The notes under the pieces: generated by a model
What the model saw: the letters and a program-made list of their open reading frames with translations, nothing else
Told to the model about the DNA's origin: nothing
Database searches by the model: none
Assembly: GCA_001599975.1 (NCBI GenBank)
Contig: BCIO01000004.1
Coordinates: forward strand, 2,887,328-2,951,327
Origin: Cystobasidiopsis lactophilus
Lineage: Eukaryota > Basidiomycota > Agaricostilbomycetes > Agaricostilbales > Chionosphaeraceae
Direction: 5' to 3'
DNA: 64,000 nucleotides
In this document: positions 1 through 10,851 of the stretch, piece after piece
Layout of the letters: the number at the start of each line of letters is the position of its first letter
Position numbering within the stretch: position 1 is the stretch's first letter
Program-made: the position numbers and the translations under genes

Positions 1-273
1 TCTGTACGCACAGAGGATGAGGATATGGACGAGGACTGCGTGCCGGACGACAAGGAGAACTCGCGCCCGCCGCCCAAGCAAATCTCGCCGCGCCGGCTCT
101 CGCCCCTGAGCGTCGAGCCGCCCTCTTCCGCCGCACCAGCAATACCGACCACCCCGCCACCACCGACTTCTTCTCAAGCGACGGTCGTGCAAGGCTTCTT
201 GCCACCCCAGCCTGTGGAAGTTGGGGACTGGGACATGCCGCACAGGCTGTCGAAGCGCTCCAAGACATCTTGA
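1..273 (+). CDS. C-terminal fragment of an unknown protein (cut by window edge)
   Basis: The reading frame is open from the first base and ends at a TGA at 271-273, so this is the last part of a gene that starts outside the window. The roughly 90 visible residues are low complexity: an acidic start (EDEDMDEDCVPDDKEN), then a proline/serine-rich stretch with many PPP runs, and a short basic end (HRLSKRSKTS) that could act as a nuclear localisation signal. No domain is visible, so no function is offered. The next gene is convergent, on the minus strand. Confidence 0.6.
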   Translation, partial: SVRTEDEDMDEDCVPDDKENSRPPPKQISPRRLSPLSVEPPSSAAPAIPTTPPPPTSSQATVVQGFLPPQPVEVGDWDMPHRLSKRSKTS

Positions 274-710
274 AGGTGTTCCCCCTCCTGGCTATCCTTT
301 CTGTTCTTGGACACTATCATTTTGGCCTGGCAAAGGGTTCTTGGGAAATCCTGCTGCCTCTCCCTCATTGTATCAACACCGAAGTTCTTTCTTGTCATTT
401 TGCATTCGCGCGTCGCTGAGACCGCTGCCCTTGGCTTTCACTTTCACGAGACGATAAAAGCGATGAGAGGGACTTTTGGACTTGATTTCACAGCAAGAGC
501 CTGCACAGCGAATCGAGATCACCACCAGTGTGTTACACCGACCTCCTCTTGCTTCGGAAGGCGGGTTATCGCACAAAGGGATATAGTACTCATGATAGCA
601 GAAGGTAACAGTCGAAAGGCGGGTATATCAATCTTGAAATGGGCGTGTCGATATATCCACCAGGGCAAAGAGACCAGTCTTAGAGCGAAGGGCAAAGTCA
701 ACCTTGGAAG
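274..710. other. Convergent intergenic region
   Basis: This is the shared 3' region between the left-edge gene and the minus-strand gene that ends at 711. Short open frames occur on both strands but none has start, splice or compositional support. I see no RNA gene or repeat. Confidence 0.5.
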
Positions 711-1968
711 CTAGCCTTGAGCGGCCTTGAAGAAAGCTCTGTGATCGCTCTCACACCAAAATGAGCCTAGGAAAGCTTGGGAAAGAAGGAAAGGAACGCA
801 CGCCAGCTGGCGGTTCTTCTCCTTGTTGCCCTGCTTGTCGTTGACGAGGCGGTCGGTCTTCTCCGTCAGCTTTTCTTGGGTATCTTGCCACTACTCTGGG
901 ATTCAGCTTGTAGCTCCCTAGGGCGAGAAAGGAAGGCTGGGCTCACAGCATTGAATATGTCTTCGAAGTTCTTGTTGTGCTCCTCGCCTGTCAGCTCAAT
1001 CATTATCTCAGCGATCAGAAACCGCAAAACGAAGGCAAGGCGACACTGACTAGTGGCTGGGAAGCTGGTCATGACGTCTTTGTTGTGCGTGGCCTGCTCG
1101 GTCATGGCCTCCACGTAGTCTGCAGCCACCAAACGACCGTGAGCTCAATCCGGGCAACGGGGGCCGCAGCCGCTCACCTTTGAGCTTATCATTCATCTTG
1201 GCCTGCAAATGATACGGTGATGATAGGCATGAATTGTGCAACGGAGGCGATGGAAGGTCCCCGGCGCACCTTGGCAGCCTCGAGCCTCTTGAAGTAGTGG
1301 ACAAAGTCAGTGACCTTCTGGTCGTTCAAGTCGGCGGTCTGCGAGGCAACTTCCTCGAAAGACGTCAAAAACTTGTCGCAGATGTCCGTGACGTTGTTGC
1401 TCAGGAAGTTGTTGAGGTCCAAGGCGCCGGCGGCCATGCTGGCTACAGTCTCGGAACGGGTGTCGATGATGGCTTTGTCGAGAGTACGCTTGACGTTATG
1501 AACGACAGCGAGGTCAGCTTTCTGGGTGTCCGCGTCGACGATTCTGGAGGGGCCGCCGCCGAAGACGGCCTCGGACGAGGGTTCGTTGACCAAAGTCTGG
1601 TCTGGGTCTACCTCCTCTTGTTCGTCATCATCATCATCATCGTCAGAAGAGTCCTGGCCCGGGTGAGACCTGGGGCGAGCGGCAAAGCTTTTGGATCTGA
1701 AATGGCCAGTGCGTCTGCCGTCCTCGTCATCCGAATCCGAATCAGAGGCCATCGCGCTGCTCAAGACTTGCGTGCGGGCTCTCGTATGGTTTCCAGGGGG
1801 CTTCAGGACCTTGCCAGTGCTGAATCGGCCTTGCAACGCGGCTTTGGGCTTGGAAGTGCTCTTGGTGTCTGTTCTCCCTTGCTCAGCTTGGGGTAGGCCG
1901 CTTTGAGCGCGTCAGGCACCTTTGAAGGGATTGGTGCGTCGGAAGGAGGGCTTCAATCGGTCGCCCAT
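711..1968 (-). CDS. Unknown protein with acidic tract and helical C-terminal half
   Basis: I start this at the ATG at 1968 (MGDRLKPSFRRTNPFK). A 51-nt GT-AG intron at 1869-1919 then joins a long exon in frame. The protein has a basic N-terminus and a run of seven Asp followed by EQEE. After that comes a predicted-helical region rich in Asn, Asp and Lys (ALDLNNFLSNNVTD, VTDFVHYFKRLEAAK) carried over several short introns. The last exon gives NRQLAAFFKAAQG and a TAG at 711-713. I do not recognise the family. The acidic tract plus helices would fit a nuclear or scaffold protein, which is inference. Its ATG lies inside the end of the next upstream frame on the same strand. Confidence 0.55.
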
Positions 1969-2726
1969 GGCTCAAGGGCTGTCGTGGAGATGGGAAGAGG
2001 TTTGCTCTCCCACTGCACCAGCTGGGTTTTCTCATCGCTAGCGCGGAGGTTCACAGGTGGTTCGGCATCCTCCCAACTTCCTCTCAACTAACGCGCACTC
2101 AAGGCAGACAAGATTCCAAAAGGCTGTAGAGACAATGCATTAAAATGGAAAGCAGAGATCTATTGTGCCAGACGTTTGCTGCCAAGTCAGGCGCCGGTGG
2201 CAAATAATATCATAAAGCAGACAGTCTACAAGCAGTCAAAGCAGGCGTCATAGCTTTCACCGAGCTACTGACCGCCTGTGCCCCGTGAGACAGCATTCGG
2301 TTGGCGGTTATATTGCCCAGACTTCTGCTCCTCAACACCTGAGTGCAAATGGGAGGTACCACCGGTCCGAGCGTGGGGGATGTTGAAAGCTTTACGCACC
2401 CTGGTCAACCTATTTCAAGTCGAAAAAGCAGCTGGGAACTCACCTGCGTTTGCGGCAGCTAAGTCGGTATGAAAGCCCTCGTAAGGTGTTGGAGGCGCCT
2501 GTCCTAACTTGTTCTCCCATTGAAGGATCTTCCGCGCAGCGTCTGCCCCGGCTGCGCGTTTTCTTTCTTCCGCTTCTAGTTCATCCTTCAATTTTTGGTT
2601 TCGCACGCGCCTTTTCAGGCCGTTCTGTCTTGCTGCAACCTGGTTCCGCAGTCTACGCAGCTGCTCTGCCATAAGCTGCTCGGCTGGCAGGTTCATGAAA
2701 TCAGCCTCTTGATCTGAGGAAGCCAT
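1953..2726 (-). CDS. Small predicted coiled-coil protein (136 aa model)
   Basis: Two exons are supported by frame. Exon 1 (2726-2444) starts MASSDQEADFMNLPAEQL and runs through a long charged helix (repeats of RR, EAEER, KRAAGADAARK) typical of a coiled coil. Exon 2 (2080-1953) encodes GSWEDAEPPVNLRASDEK and ends ISTTALEPWATD. The splice joins in frame and the sum is 137 codons. The intron, about 360 nt, is unusually long for this window and contains a TTTGCCACC motif, so it may also hold the promoter of the next gene. An in-frame upstream ATG at 2768 would add 14 residues. The stop at 1953-1955 overlaps the start of the downstream gene in another frame. No family is recognised; exon 2 membership is uncertain. 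Confidence 0.45.
2196..2204 (-). promoter_or_regulatory. TTTGCCACC motif upstream of the 711-1968 gene
   Basis: An exact 9-mer, TTTGCCACC read in the sense of the minus-strand gene, lies about 230 nt upstream of its ATG. The complement GGTGGCAAA equals the proteasome-associated control element bound by Rpn4 in ascomycete yeasts. Whether a similar factor acts here is inference from over-representation of the 9-mer in this window. Confidence 0.35.
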
Positions 2727-3274
2727 ATGAGAGCGTTGTTCGAGGGAAAGAAGCAGAACACGGCTCATAAGGCCGAAAATCTGAAACAGTACAGCTAGAA
2801 GCTGTTCAGCTCCCCGTTCCGGACAGTGGCGTCGACATCAGACCTGTCGACGCCTCTGTAGTAAGGTCATGCACGTCGACGCCTTGAACGTAAGGTCACA
2901 GCCTGAGAAGCCGAGAACGCATTCGCAAGATTCACTCCGCTGTGGCTGAGACTCGCAGACCAGTAAGAGATGGCATCAAAGAAGCATCATGTACCAAGAC
3001 CCCAATCCATGGCAAAGAGGATTGAGCAGCGATCCAAGAGGGTTCGCGCAGGATCACGCAGCGGTGGCGAATGAGCAAGTCTGGGGGCATTTCATAGCCG
3101 CGCTCTAGCAGGGATTACGAATGGGGCATTTGGACAAGGCAGTAAGGCATGTTCGTGGATGCAGAACAAGGAGCGAGGGCACCAGAAAGGGCAGGCGATG
3201 ACATAAGAGTTGGAGCGGAGGAGTCGCAAGCTGCTCTTCTTGCGCTTCAACCGTTCGACTGTCAATTGCCCAAC
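2727..3274. promoter_or_regulatory. Divergent promoter region with GTCGACGC repeats
   Basis: This 548-bp stretch lies between the minus-strand coiled-coil gene and UFD1. It contains GTCGACGC at 2846-2853 and again at 2875-2882. Its inverse GCGTCGAC lies at 2829-2836, forming an 8-bp inverted repeat with a 9-bp spacer. TAAGGTCA occurs at 2862-2869 and 2891-2898, so a composite unit of about 29 bp is repeated directly. A GGTGGCGAA, one base from the PACE site, lies at 3063-3071, about 205 bp upstream of the UFD1 ATG. No coding frame is convincing here. Confidence 0.4.
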
Positions 3275-5150
3275 ATGGTACGCAGCTGTTCTTTAGATGT
3301 ATATCATTTGAGCCAGACTAACGCAGGCGAGAGCAGAGCGACGACGAGGACGTGAGCGACTTGCCCAATTCATTTGACAGGCTCTAATGTCAGAGTGTTG
3401 TGTCCCTCACAGATGTACTCTGACGACGACGTGCAATTCCTGGACGACGACGACGAATTGGAGGAGATTCGCCGCGAGGCCGAGCAGCGCCGGCTCGCCC
3501 AGATCCAGGCAGCCCAGCAAGCCCAGCAGCGCCGGCCTCAGCGGGCGCCGCCTCGACAGCGCGACCCGCCCCAGCTGCCGGCGCACATGATGGGCGGCGC
3601 AGGCGCGTTTGGCTTTGGTCAGGGAGGTCTGGGCCAGATGTTTGGCCATGCGATGGGCATGATGGGAGGAGCGAGGGCCGCTGCTGGTGAGCTTGCTTGT
3701 CACCCTTGGATATCCCACAGAGGATGCCTATTCAGGTTGTTCACAGGCATGTTCCGGACCGACTTGCAAGCTTATTCGACGTCCATCTACGAGGCCTCCC
3801 AGGGCCGCATGGAGTTCGCTCAAGGCGGAAGGCAGAACTTGATGTATGGTGGCAGCAGTGCGTTTGGCCTTTCGCCCTTTCTGCTGCATGCACTCAGATG
3901 AAGTCCTTCCACGTCGGATGCACAGTCCTTTTACCGCCCGAAGCTCTGGATGCGCTCAGTGGGCTTCGAATCTCGTTGTCTCATCAGTCTATTCTGATGC
4001 GATTCGTGCATCCTTCCCCACAGCCCGCTTGGATATCGAACCGCCTTGGACCTTTGAGCTCATCAGCCCAGCAGACCGGGAAAGACACACCCATGCGGGC
4101 GTGCTCGAGTTCACCGCTCCGCCTGGCGTTGCCTACTTGCCTCAATGGGTGGGTTTCAGTGTTCTTGCCTTGAATCAGACTTCTGATTCGTTCAAAACGC
4201 TATGGCCACAGATGATGTCGCAACTGGGCTTCACCGAAGGCGCGCGGCTGCGCATCGCCGGCGTGTCCTTGCCCAAGGGCAAGTTCGTCAAGCTCCAGCC
4301 CCAGGAGCTCACCTTCCTCGAGCTGTCCGACCCGAAAGCGGTGCTCGAAAAGGCCCTCTCCCACTTCCCCTGCCTCACCACCGGCGACATCATCGAGATC
4401 TCGCACCAGCACATCAACCTCAAGTTCCTCATCATGGAGGCCAAAGCCCACGGCGTCGAGGGGGACGCCGGCAGCATCAACATCCTCAACACCGACATCG
4501 AGGTCGACTTTGCCCCGCCCGTCGGCTACGTCGAGCCCGTCCGAGAGCCGCCCAAGCCCTTGCCCAACATGGCCGAGAAGCTCAACATTGACGTGAACCA
4601 GACGGAGGACAAGAAGGCCGAGGAGTCGGGCTTCTCTGCGTTTGTGGGCACCGGCAACTCGCTGGCTGGCAAGCGCATCAAGGGCAAGGGCACCGCCACC
4701 AGGAAGATTGAGGCCGTCGACGCCGAGTCTCGCATTCGCCGCACCGAGTGGGTCCCGCTCTCCCCCCTTAAAGCAATTCGTCTTCCTTTGCTAAGACTTC
4801 AAGCTCCCCACAGCCGACAAATGTTCATCAACGCCAACGAAATGACGGAGGACCGGGCCGTGCCCGCCCCGCTCAACCTGCCTTATGGCCACCTCTTCTT
4901 CGGCTACCCGCTCGTCCCTCGACCGCCAGACGTCACCGCCGACTTCAACGCCGTCGCTGCCCCTACAGCGGCACCAGTGTTCGGCGGCCAAGGCGCCACC
5001 TTGTCCGGCCGAGTCCGACCTGGCACCACGCCTGCTGCTCAACCTGCTTCTGCTCCCTCGCCCGCCCCTTCCTCCTCTTCAACAGCCTTCACTGGTCAGG
5101 GCAACTCTTTGTCGGGCGTCAAGAAGCGGGACGTGATTGAGATTGACTAG
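3275..5150 (+). CDS. UFD1: UFD1, ubiquitin fusion degradation protein 1 (Cdc48 cofactor)
   Basis: UFD1 pairs with Npl4 as the cofactor by which the Cdc48/p97 ATPase extracts ubiquitinated proteins, including ER-degradation substrates. The start is built from a lone ATG exon (3275-3277), a 15-nt exon (3337-3351) and a third exon from 3413, giving MSDDEDMYSDDDVQFL. A Gln/Arg-rich segment follows, then the UFD1 double-psi barrel (FRTDLQAYS, LLPPEALDALTRLDIEPPW, CLTTGDIIEISH). Introns near 3962-4023 and 4150-4209 are fixed by the family match and each carries a hairpin. The C-terminus has three SHP boxes, FVGTGNSLAG (4641-4670), FGGQGATLSG (4980-5009) and FTGQGNSLSG (5088-5117), the motif that binds the Cdc48 N domain. 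The acidic, Gln-rich N-terminal extension before the barrel is unusual. Confidence 0.92.
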
Positions 5151-5468
5151 TGAGCGCCTTGAGAGCTGCCAGTTGTAAATTCCCTTTGCATTTTGACCTT
5201 GACTGTCGTCTAGACGTCTATGCTGGTGCTCGTTCGACGATGCATCTGTCCCCTTTGCGTACCCACAACTCTGCAGATTTTGAGCCGACGGTCGGACCTC
5301 TTCTGCGCTGTTTCTTCTCAAACGTTCTCGGTAGAGTGGTTGCCGGTTTCCTTTCTCCTGGACGACCGCTTCCAAGTGCTCTCCAGAGCTTGACTACTGC
5401 CTGCCAGCTACTTCGGACTTGCCGCCCGCCCACTCAGCCTCTTTTGCCACTAAGTTTCGACGCTCAGC
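5151..5468. other. Intergenic region, likely promoter of the PZP gene
   Basis: Pyrimidine-rich plus-strand sequence lies between the UFD1 stop and the next ATG. No coding frame or repeat of note is visible. The CT-rich run just before 5469 is typical of fungal 5' leaders. Confidence 0.4.
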
Positions 5469-8189
5469 ATGGCGACCAGAAATCAGAAGCAGTTGAAAAG
5501 TCAAGAGGCTCCGAATGGTCCTACTCCTACCGACGCTTTGCAGATAGTTTTTGCTAGACTGCCCGACTTTGAGCAAAGAGAGCGAGACGAGGGTCGGAAA
5601 GGTCCGGATACTTGGCCAGAAGCGTTCGACGTTGCCGCCCTTTTCTGGCTGTCAAAGAACCCACGGCCCGACTCCCCCGAATTATCCGCCGCACAAATGG
5701 TCATCAATTGGTCAAAACTTCCTTGCATGCGCGACACTACTCGTTGTTGCCACTTGGCCCTCTTCACTTCCGAAACCAAAATCAAGGCCAACCCCGATGC
5801 CAACCCCGAGACCGAGACTGCCACAAGTGTCCAACAGACGTCTGCTTCAGCTCCAGCAGTGAAAAGGATGACTCGTCGCAAAGCCCAAGGCTCCGATTTC
5901 CAAGAGCTTCGTTGCGGGAATTTAGGCTGCCTACGTCTTGTCCATCTGACGCGAAAACCTCTGTCAGTCAACAAGTCCGAACACTGGTGGTGCTTCAAGA
6001 TCGGAACCAAAGGAAACGAAGCGTTTATCGACGAGACGTTTGAACTCACACCGAGTAGGCACTGTCACCACAAGTACCAGCCATTTATCTGACACTTTGA
6101 CATGGTTTATCAGACTTTCAAATTGACGATGAGAAGATTTGGAGGAATCCTCTCAACCTCGATCATACCACGCCCAGAGAATGGACGGCCGATAGTTTGT
6201 TCTGCTGAAACTCCCTTACACACTCACCCATGTTTATTGTCATATGTCTGCAGCTCAGCAATTCTTCCACCGACTCGAAAACTTGCTTGACCGTCGCGAC
6301 AAGGTAGCAAAGGGAGCAATTGTCAAGGCAGCAAAGGCGGCGCTCACAACGCTGGACGGCGTGAAGAACCTTTCCCAGATTATCGCCTATACTGGCTGCA
6401 GCCAGGGGGAAACCTCCCTTCCGTCACGAGTCAAACGCCGACCTTGTGACATCTGTTACAAGGACGACGCTGCCTACATTGTCACCTGCTCAGAGTGCTG
6501 TGCTGAGTTCCATTGGAGCTGTTATGGCCCTCCTGGTGTGCGAATGCCAGGGTCAGATTGGAAATGTCAGAGATGTTCGCGGGGCGCCCAGGACGCTGTA
6601 AGTCTGCAGCGCATCGACATCCAAAACTCAGTGGCTGATATGACGCTAGAAATGCTTCGGTTGCGAAATGCAAGGTGGGCCTATGTGGCAAACCGACTTA
6701 GTCAAGGAGGGGCACCAATGGCTGCACGTCGCTTGCGGCCGTGCGCTGACCTCGTCAGAAGTCGAGCCAGCAGTGCGCTCGGGGGGATTCGGGCAACGGA
6801 CCGAGATGTTCTGGAAGCTGAATCTGAGGTCAGATTTGACCAAGCGCAAATCTTTGGTAAGCGCTCTCGCATAACCATTTCAGGTTGCCTGAAACCCGCC
6901 TTCTGTATCAGTCGTGTCGTTTATGCGGCAAACGCTCTGGCTACCCCATCCAATGCCAGGCGGGGCAGTGCGTCTTCGCAATGCACGCGACATGTGCCCA
7001 GAACTTCGGCTTTCGAGCAAGCTTTACAGTCAACAAACCTGCTTACTTTTGCCATCGGCACAGCGGGTCTGTTTCACCATCTGGTCAAAGTAACGGCCTT
7101 TGCACAACCCCTCGTTCCTTTATTCCGATTTTGGGAACCCAACCTGTACCCCAGTTTCTCGTAGAGGGATTGGAGAAGCATTTTCAAGCGATGGCCCGGA
7201 GCAAGGAGGAAAGAATGGTCTTCATCAAAAACGTTGTCGAGCATTGGGCTACCGAGGCCTACCAGTCCAGGTGAGGGAAGTCTGTTTTGCGTGCTATGCT
7301 TCTCCTAAAGCATTTTTTGGCTTGAAGCTTGCTAAAGAGGACGCCCGATGAAGTGGACGCTATCTCTGAAGACCTACGACGCAGCGCTTCCATTACAAAC
7401 CACAACCCTTCCGAGGTGCCCGATCACTGCCAAGGCGTAAAGCAGAGCAGTGACAGCCATCGCAAGAGACAACTGTCTGTAGAGCTGCCCGATGACGCAG
7501 CTTCCACCTCTCAGGCTGGAAAACGCCAGCGGTCCGAAGCCCAACCTCCTGCCCGTTCTTCGCCCTCCTCTCGCACATCACCATTTCACGCCCCTCTTCA
7601 GAGCCGTGCGGCTACGCAACCTCCTTTAGCTGCGCATAAGCCTCGCACCTCCCCTATCGGAGGCACTTTAACTTCCCGCTTCTGTGAGAACTTCTCCTGT
7701 TCCGATGTTGTATGCCCTGAACGTTTCAGCTACCTCAGATCCGCGACTTTCTTCTGCGCCTTTGGTTCTGGTGAACCCTGTCTTCCCAGACCGGGACATG
7801 CTGCCCGCTCCAGCCCTTCATCCGCGTGAGCGATCCTTTCATCTTCGCACTTGGTTTATGATGAACTTCCAACAGCTCCGAGCATGGATGACGCAAAGAA
7901 AAGCGATGGTTTCAAGCTCTCCGCGCTTTTTCTCAAGTACTGGGAAACAGCCGCCGACACACAAAACATCGGCATCATCGAGGAATGGCTCGACACTGGG
8001 TCCGGCATCACGGAAAAGAGCCTTTTAAACGACGATGTCAGCCAGGACGAGTACCAAAGGGCGCTGGATAAGTTTTGTGGCCGCTTGGTCAACCTGAAGA
8101 AGGGCGAGGACACCTTGCAGGATCTGGAGAGGGTCAAGCTGGACAGCTTCTTGCCGTGGTTGAAGAAGCAACTTCAAGCGAAGACTTGA
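5469..8189 (+). CDS. PHD - zinc knuckle - extended PHD (PZP) chromatin reader
   Basis: This is a multi-exon gene starting MATRNQKQLKSQ. A Cys-containing region comes first (ELRCGNLGC ... HWWC). A PHD finger follows near 6445-6580 (PCDICYKDDAAYIVTC ... FHWSCYG ... WKCQRC). Next is a knuckle CFGCEMQGGPMW ... HVAC near 6652-6735. A second extended PHD sits near 6900-7070 (SCRLCGKRSGYPIQC, FAMHATCA, FCHRH). This order is the PZP module of histone H3-tail readers such as BRPF, Jade and Nto1. The C-terminal part is a Ser/Pro-rich basic linker and then a helical acidic domain ending WLKKQLQAKT. No bromodomain or catalytic domain is visible, so it probably recruits or orients a histone-modifying complex (inference). 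An intron at 7274-7339 carries an ATGCTT/AAGCAT hairpin. Confidence 0.75.
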
Positions 8190-8524
8190 GGTAGGCTCGC
8201 CTCCTTCGCGCTCTCCCGGACGAGGCCTGATGAGGCCTGCTGTGCAAAGGTGGCGAGGTGAACAGGGCAACTTTCAATGTCGCGGCTGGACCGCTTTCTC
8301 AAACTGTGTCGCTTTGCCGACTTTTGCTTGGATAGCATTAGAACTCAGACTCATCTAGGGACTCCTTTCTTGCCACAACGATCGTTGAGCTCGGGCGACG
8401 TTGTCCGGGGCTTCGACGCTCCATCAACTTTCTTTTAGTTGCAAGACATGGAGTCCTTTTACTTGTATTGCACTTTTCGTCTTGATCTTGGGCCAACCAC
8501 CAGCTAGTTCCAGAGTCGAAATGA
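8190..8524. other. Convergent intergenic region
   Basis: This is the 3' region shared by the PZP gene and PGK, which converge here. Nothing coding or repetitive stands out. Confidence 0.5.
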
Positions 8525-10717
8525 TTATTTCTCCGACAAGGCCGCCACACCCGGCAGCGTCTGTGCAAGCCAGCTTTCAGATGGTGCATGTATGAGAGCC
8601 AGAGGGAAAGGCTCACCTTGCCCTCGAGCAGCTCCAAGCTGGCTCTGTAAGCAACAAGCAAGACTAAGTCAGGAATGAAATGTGACAAATGTCCTAAATG
8701 CCACCTCACCCGCCACCAGTGCTGACGTGGGACAGCTTGTCTTCCGCGCCGTACTCTGTGAAGATCGAGAGTTAGAGCTTGTGTGAAAGGAAGAGAAGAA
8801 ATGGAGCACGCACTGGCCACGACCTGTGAACATGAGGCAAACCAGGAAATGAGCAATCTACTCCATCTCTAGGGGAACCCATCTCACCGTTGCAGTGTCA
8901 CCTCCACCTGTGAATCAAGAAAGTGGGCAATCAGCTGGGCGGAAAACTGAAAGGCCCTCCTCGACCCACCGATGATGACGGTGGCGCCCTTGGCGGCGGC
9001 CTCGATGGTGGCGTCCAAAGTGGCCTTGGAGCCGCCCGCAAACGCGTCAAATTCGAACACGCCCGCCGGTCCGTTCCTGTTAGCGAGCCAAGCGTGACAT
9101 CAGTTCCCCTAAATGAGAAATGATGAAGGCAAAGGCCACGAACCAGAGGATGGTCTTGGACTCGAGGATGGTCTTCTTGAACAGTTCTTGAGATTTCGGG
9201 CCACTGTTGAGGTTCAATCAACCGGAATCAGAACTTGAAAAGCACTGATAAGGGAGGGGAAGGCGACGCAACGCATCCAAGCCCATCCAGCCGTCCGGAA
9301 TGCCCTCTTCGTCAGTGGCCGCTCCGACTGTTGCGTCCTTGGCAAACTTGTCGGCGGTGACGTAGTCGACGGGGAAGACGAGCTCGACGTTGTTCTTCTT
9401 GGCCTTGGCGACCAGGTCGGCCACCTTCTCGGCGCCGTCCTTGTCGAAGAGCGAGTTGCCGATGGGGATGTTGTCCAGCGTCTTCTTGAAGGTGAAGGCC
9501 ATGCCGCCGCACACGATCAGCTTGTCCACCTTGTCGAGCAGGTTCTCGATGAGCTGGATCTTGTCCGACACCTTGGCGCCGCCGAGGATGGCCAGGAAAG
9601 GCTTGTCTGGGTTTTCCAGGGCTCTGTGGGTGCAGATCCAAGAACAAAACAATGAGTGAACATTGTCTTCGAGGTGGGAGCGCCACCCACTTGGCAAAGA
9701 ACTCGAGCTCCTTCTTCATGAGGAAGCCGGCGGCCTTTTGGGGCAGCTCGACGCCGACCATGGACGAGTGGGCGCGGTGGGCGGTGCCGAAAGCGTCGTT
9801 GACGTCTGTTCGGCAATGACCTTCAGAGTGATTCACACGGAATAGAGGGTGAAAGTCCACGAACAAACATCAGCCAGGGACTGTGCATTGTTGCGGCTAG
9901 CGCTATCAGAATGACTCATTTTGATAGGGGGTAGGCAAGCCAACGCACGGTCAGGCTCTTGCGGAACTCCTCGACCTTGGCGGGGTCCGCCTTGGTCTTC
10001 TTGCCGTCCTTGTCCTTGACGCTGCCCTCCTCCTCGATGTGGAAGCGCAGGTTCTCGAGCAGGATGACCTCGCCCCCTTCCGCGGCCTGGGCGACCTTCT
10101 CGACCTCGGGGCCGACGCAGTCGGAGAGGAAGTTGACCTTTTTGCCCAGCACTGTGCGCACGTACCTGCATAAGACCTATACGATCTATTGTAGTGGAGG
10201 GCTAGACGCACGCTTCTCGAGCTCAGCAGCGACCGGCTTCAAGCTGTACTTGGCCTGCGCCTTGCCGTCCGGGCGGCCCAAGTGGGACATGAGGATGACC
10301 GCCTTGGCGTCTGTCGCGGCGAACCTCGACCAAATCAGCTTGCGATCACTGATGATTGTAGAGCGCCACAGACCCTTGTCCAAAGCATATTTGATGGTCG
10401 GCAACGCTCCGACGATTCGCTGTTGAGTGAAGCCTTGTCAGTGTTTGGGTTTGGTGCAATAGAAGCCCCAGACACGCACGGCGTTGTTGGTGATCTTGTC
10501 GCCGTCCAAAGGCACGTTAAAGTCGACTCTGAGCGTCTGGCGTCAAGAACAAGGCCGCCAAGCCATAGAAGTGAGCGCAAACGCACCGAATGAGGACCCG
10601 CTTGCCCTTGACGTCCAAATCGGTAATGGCCTGTCCCATCCGGTGTGCACATCAGCTGCCTGTTATGGACAGCTAGTAGTGGGGCCAGAGACGGACCAGT
10701 TTCTTGCTCAACGACAT
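8525..10717 (-). CDS. PGK1: Phosphoglycerate kinase
   Basis: This is the cytosolic glycolytic enzyme that transfers phosphate between 1,3-bisphosphoglycerate and ADP. Exon 1 is only MSLSKKL (ATG at 10715-10717) and splices to [14 protein letters not shown]. Family signatures follow in order: [41 protein letters not shown], the lid regions [18 protein letters not shown] and [42 protein letters not shown] and [11 protein letters not shown] with a TAA at 8525-8527. The coding part is split by roughly ten short introns, remarkable for a housekeeping gene that is intron-poor in many fungi. Several introns carry branch-site hairpins (for example 9227-9249). No defect is visible. Confidence 0.95.
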
Positions 10718-10851
10718 CCTGACAGCTCTCAACAACTTGACGGTTTGACGTCGACCCTTGCAAGCTCGCACCGAAGATTGCCGGTCCCCCAAACTTGTCA
10801 ACAAAGTCGTGGGAAAACTACATTTTTGGGGGGCTTTTCGTGCATTTTCAT

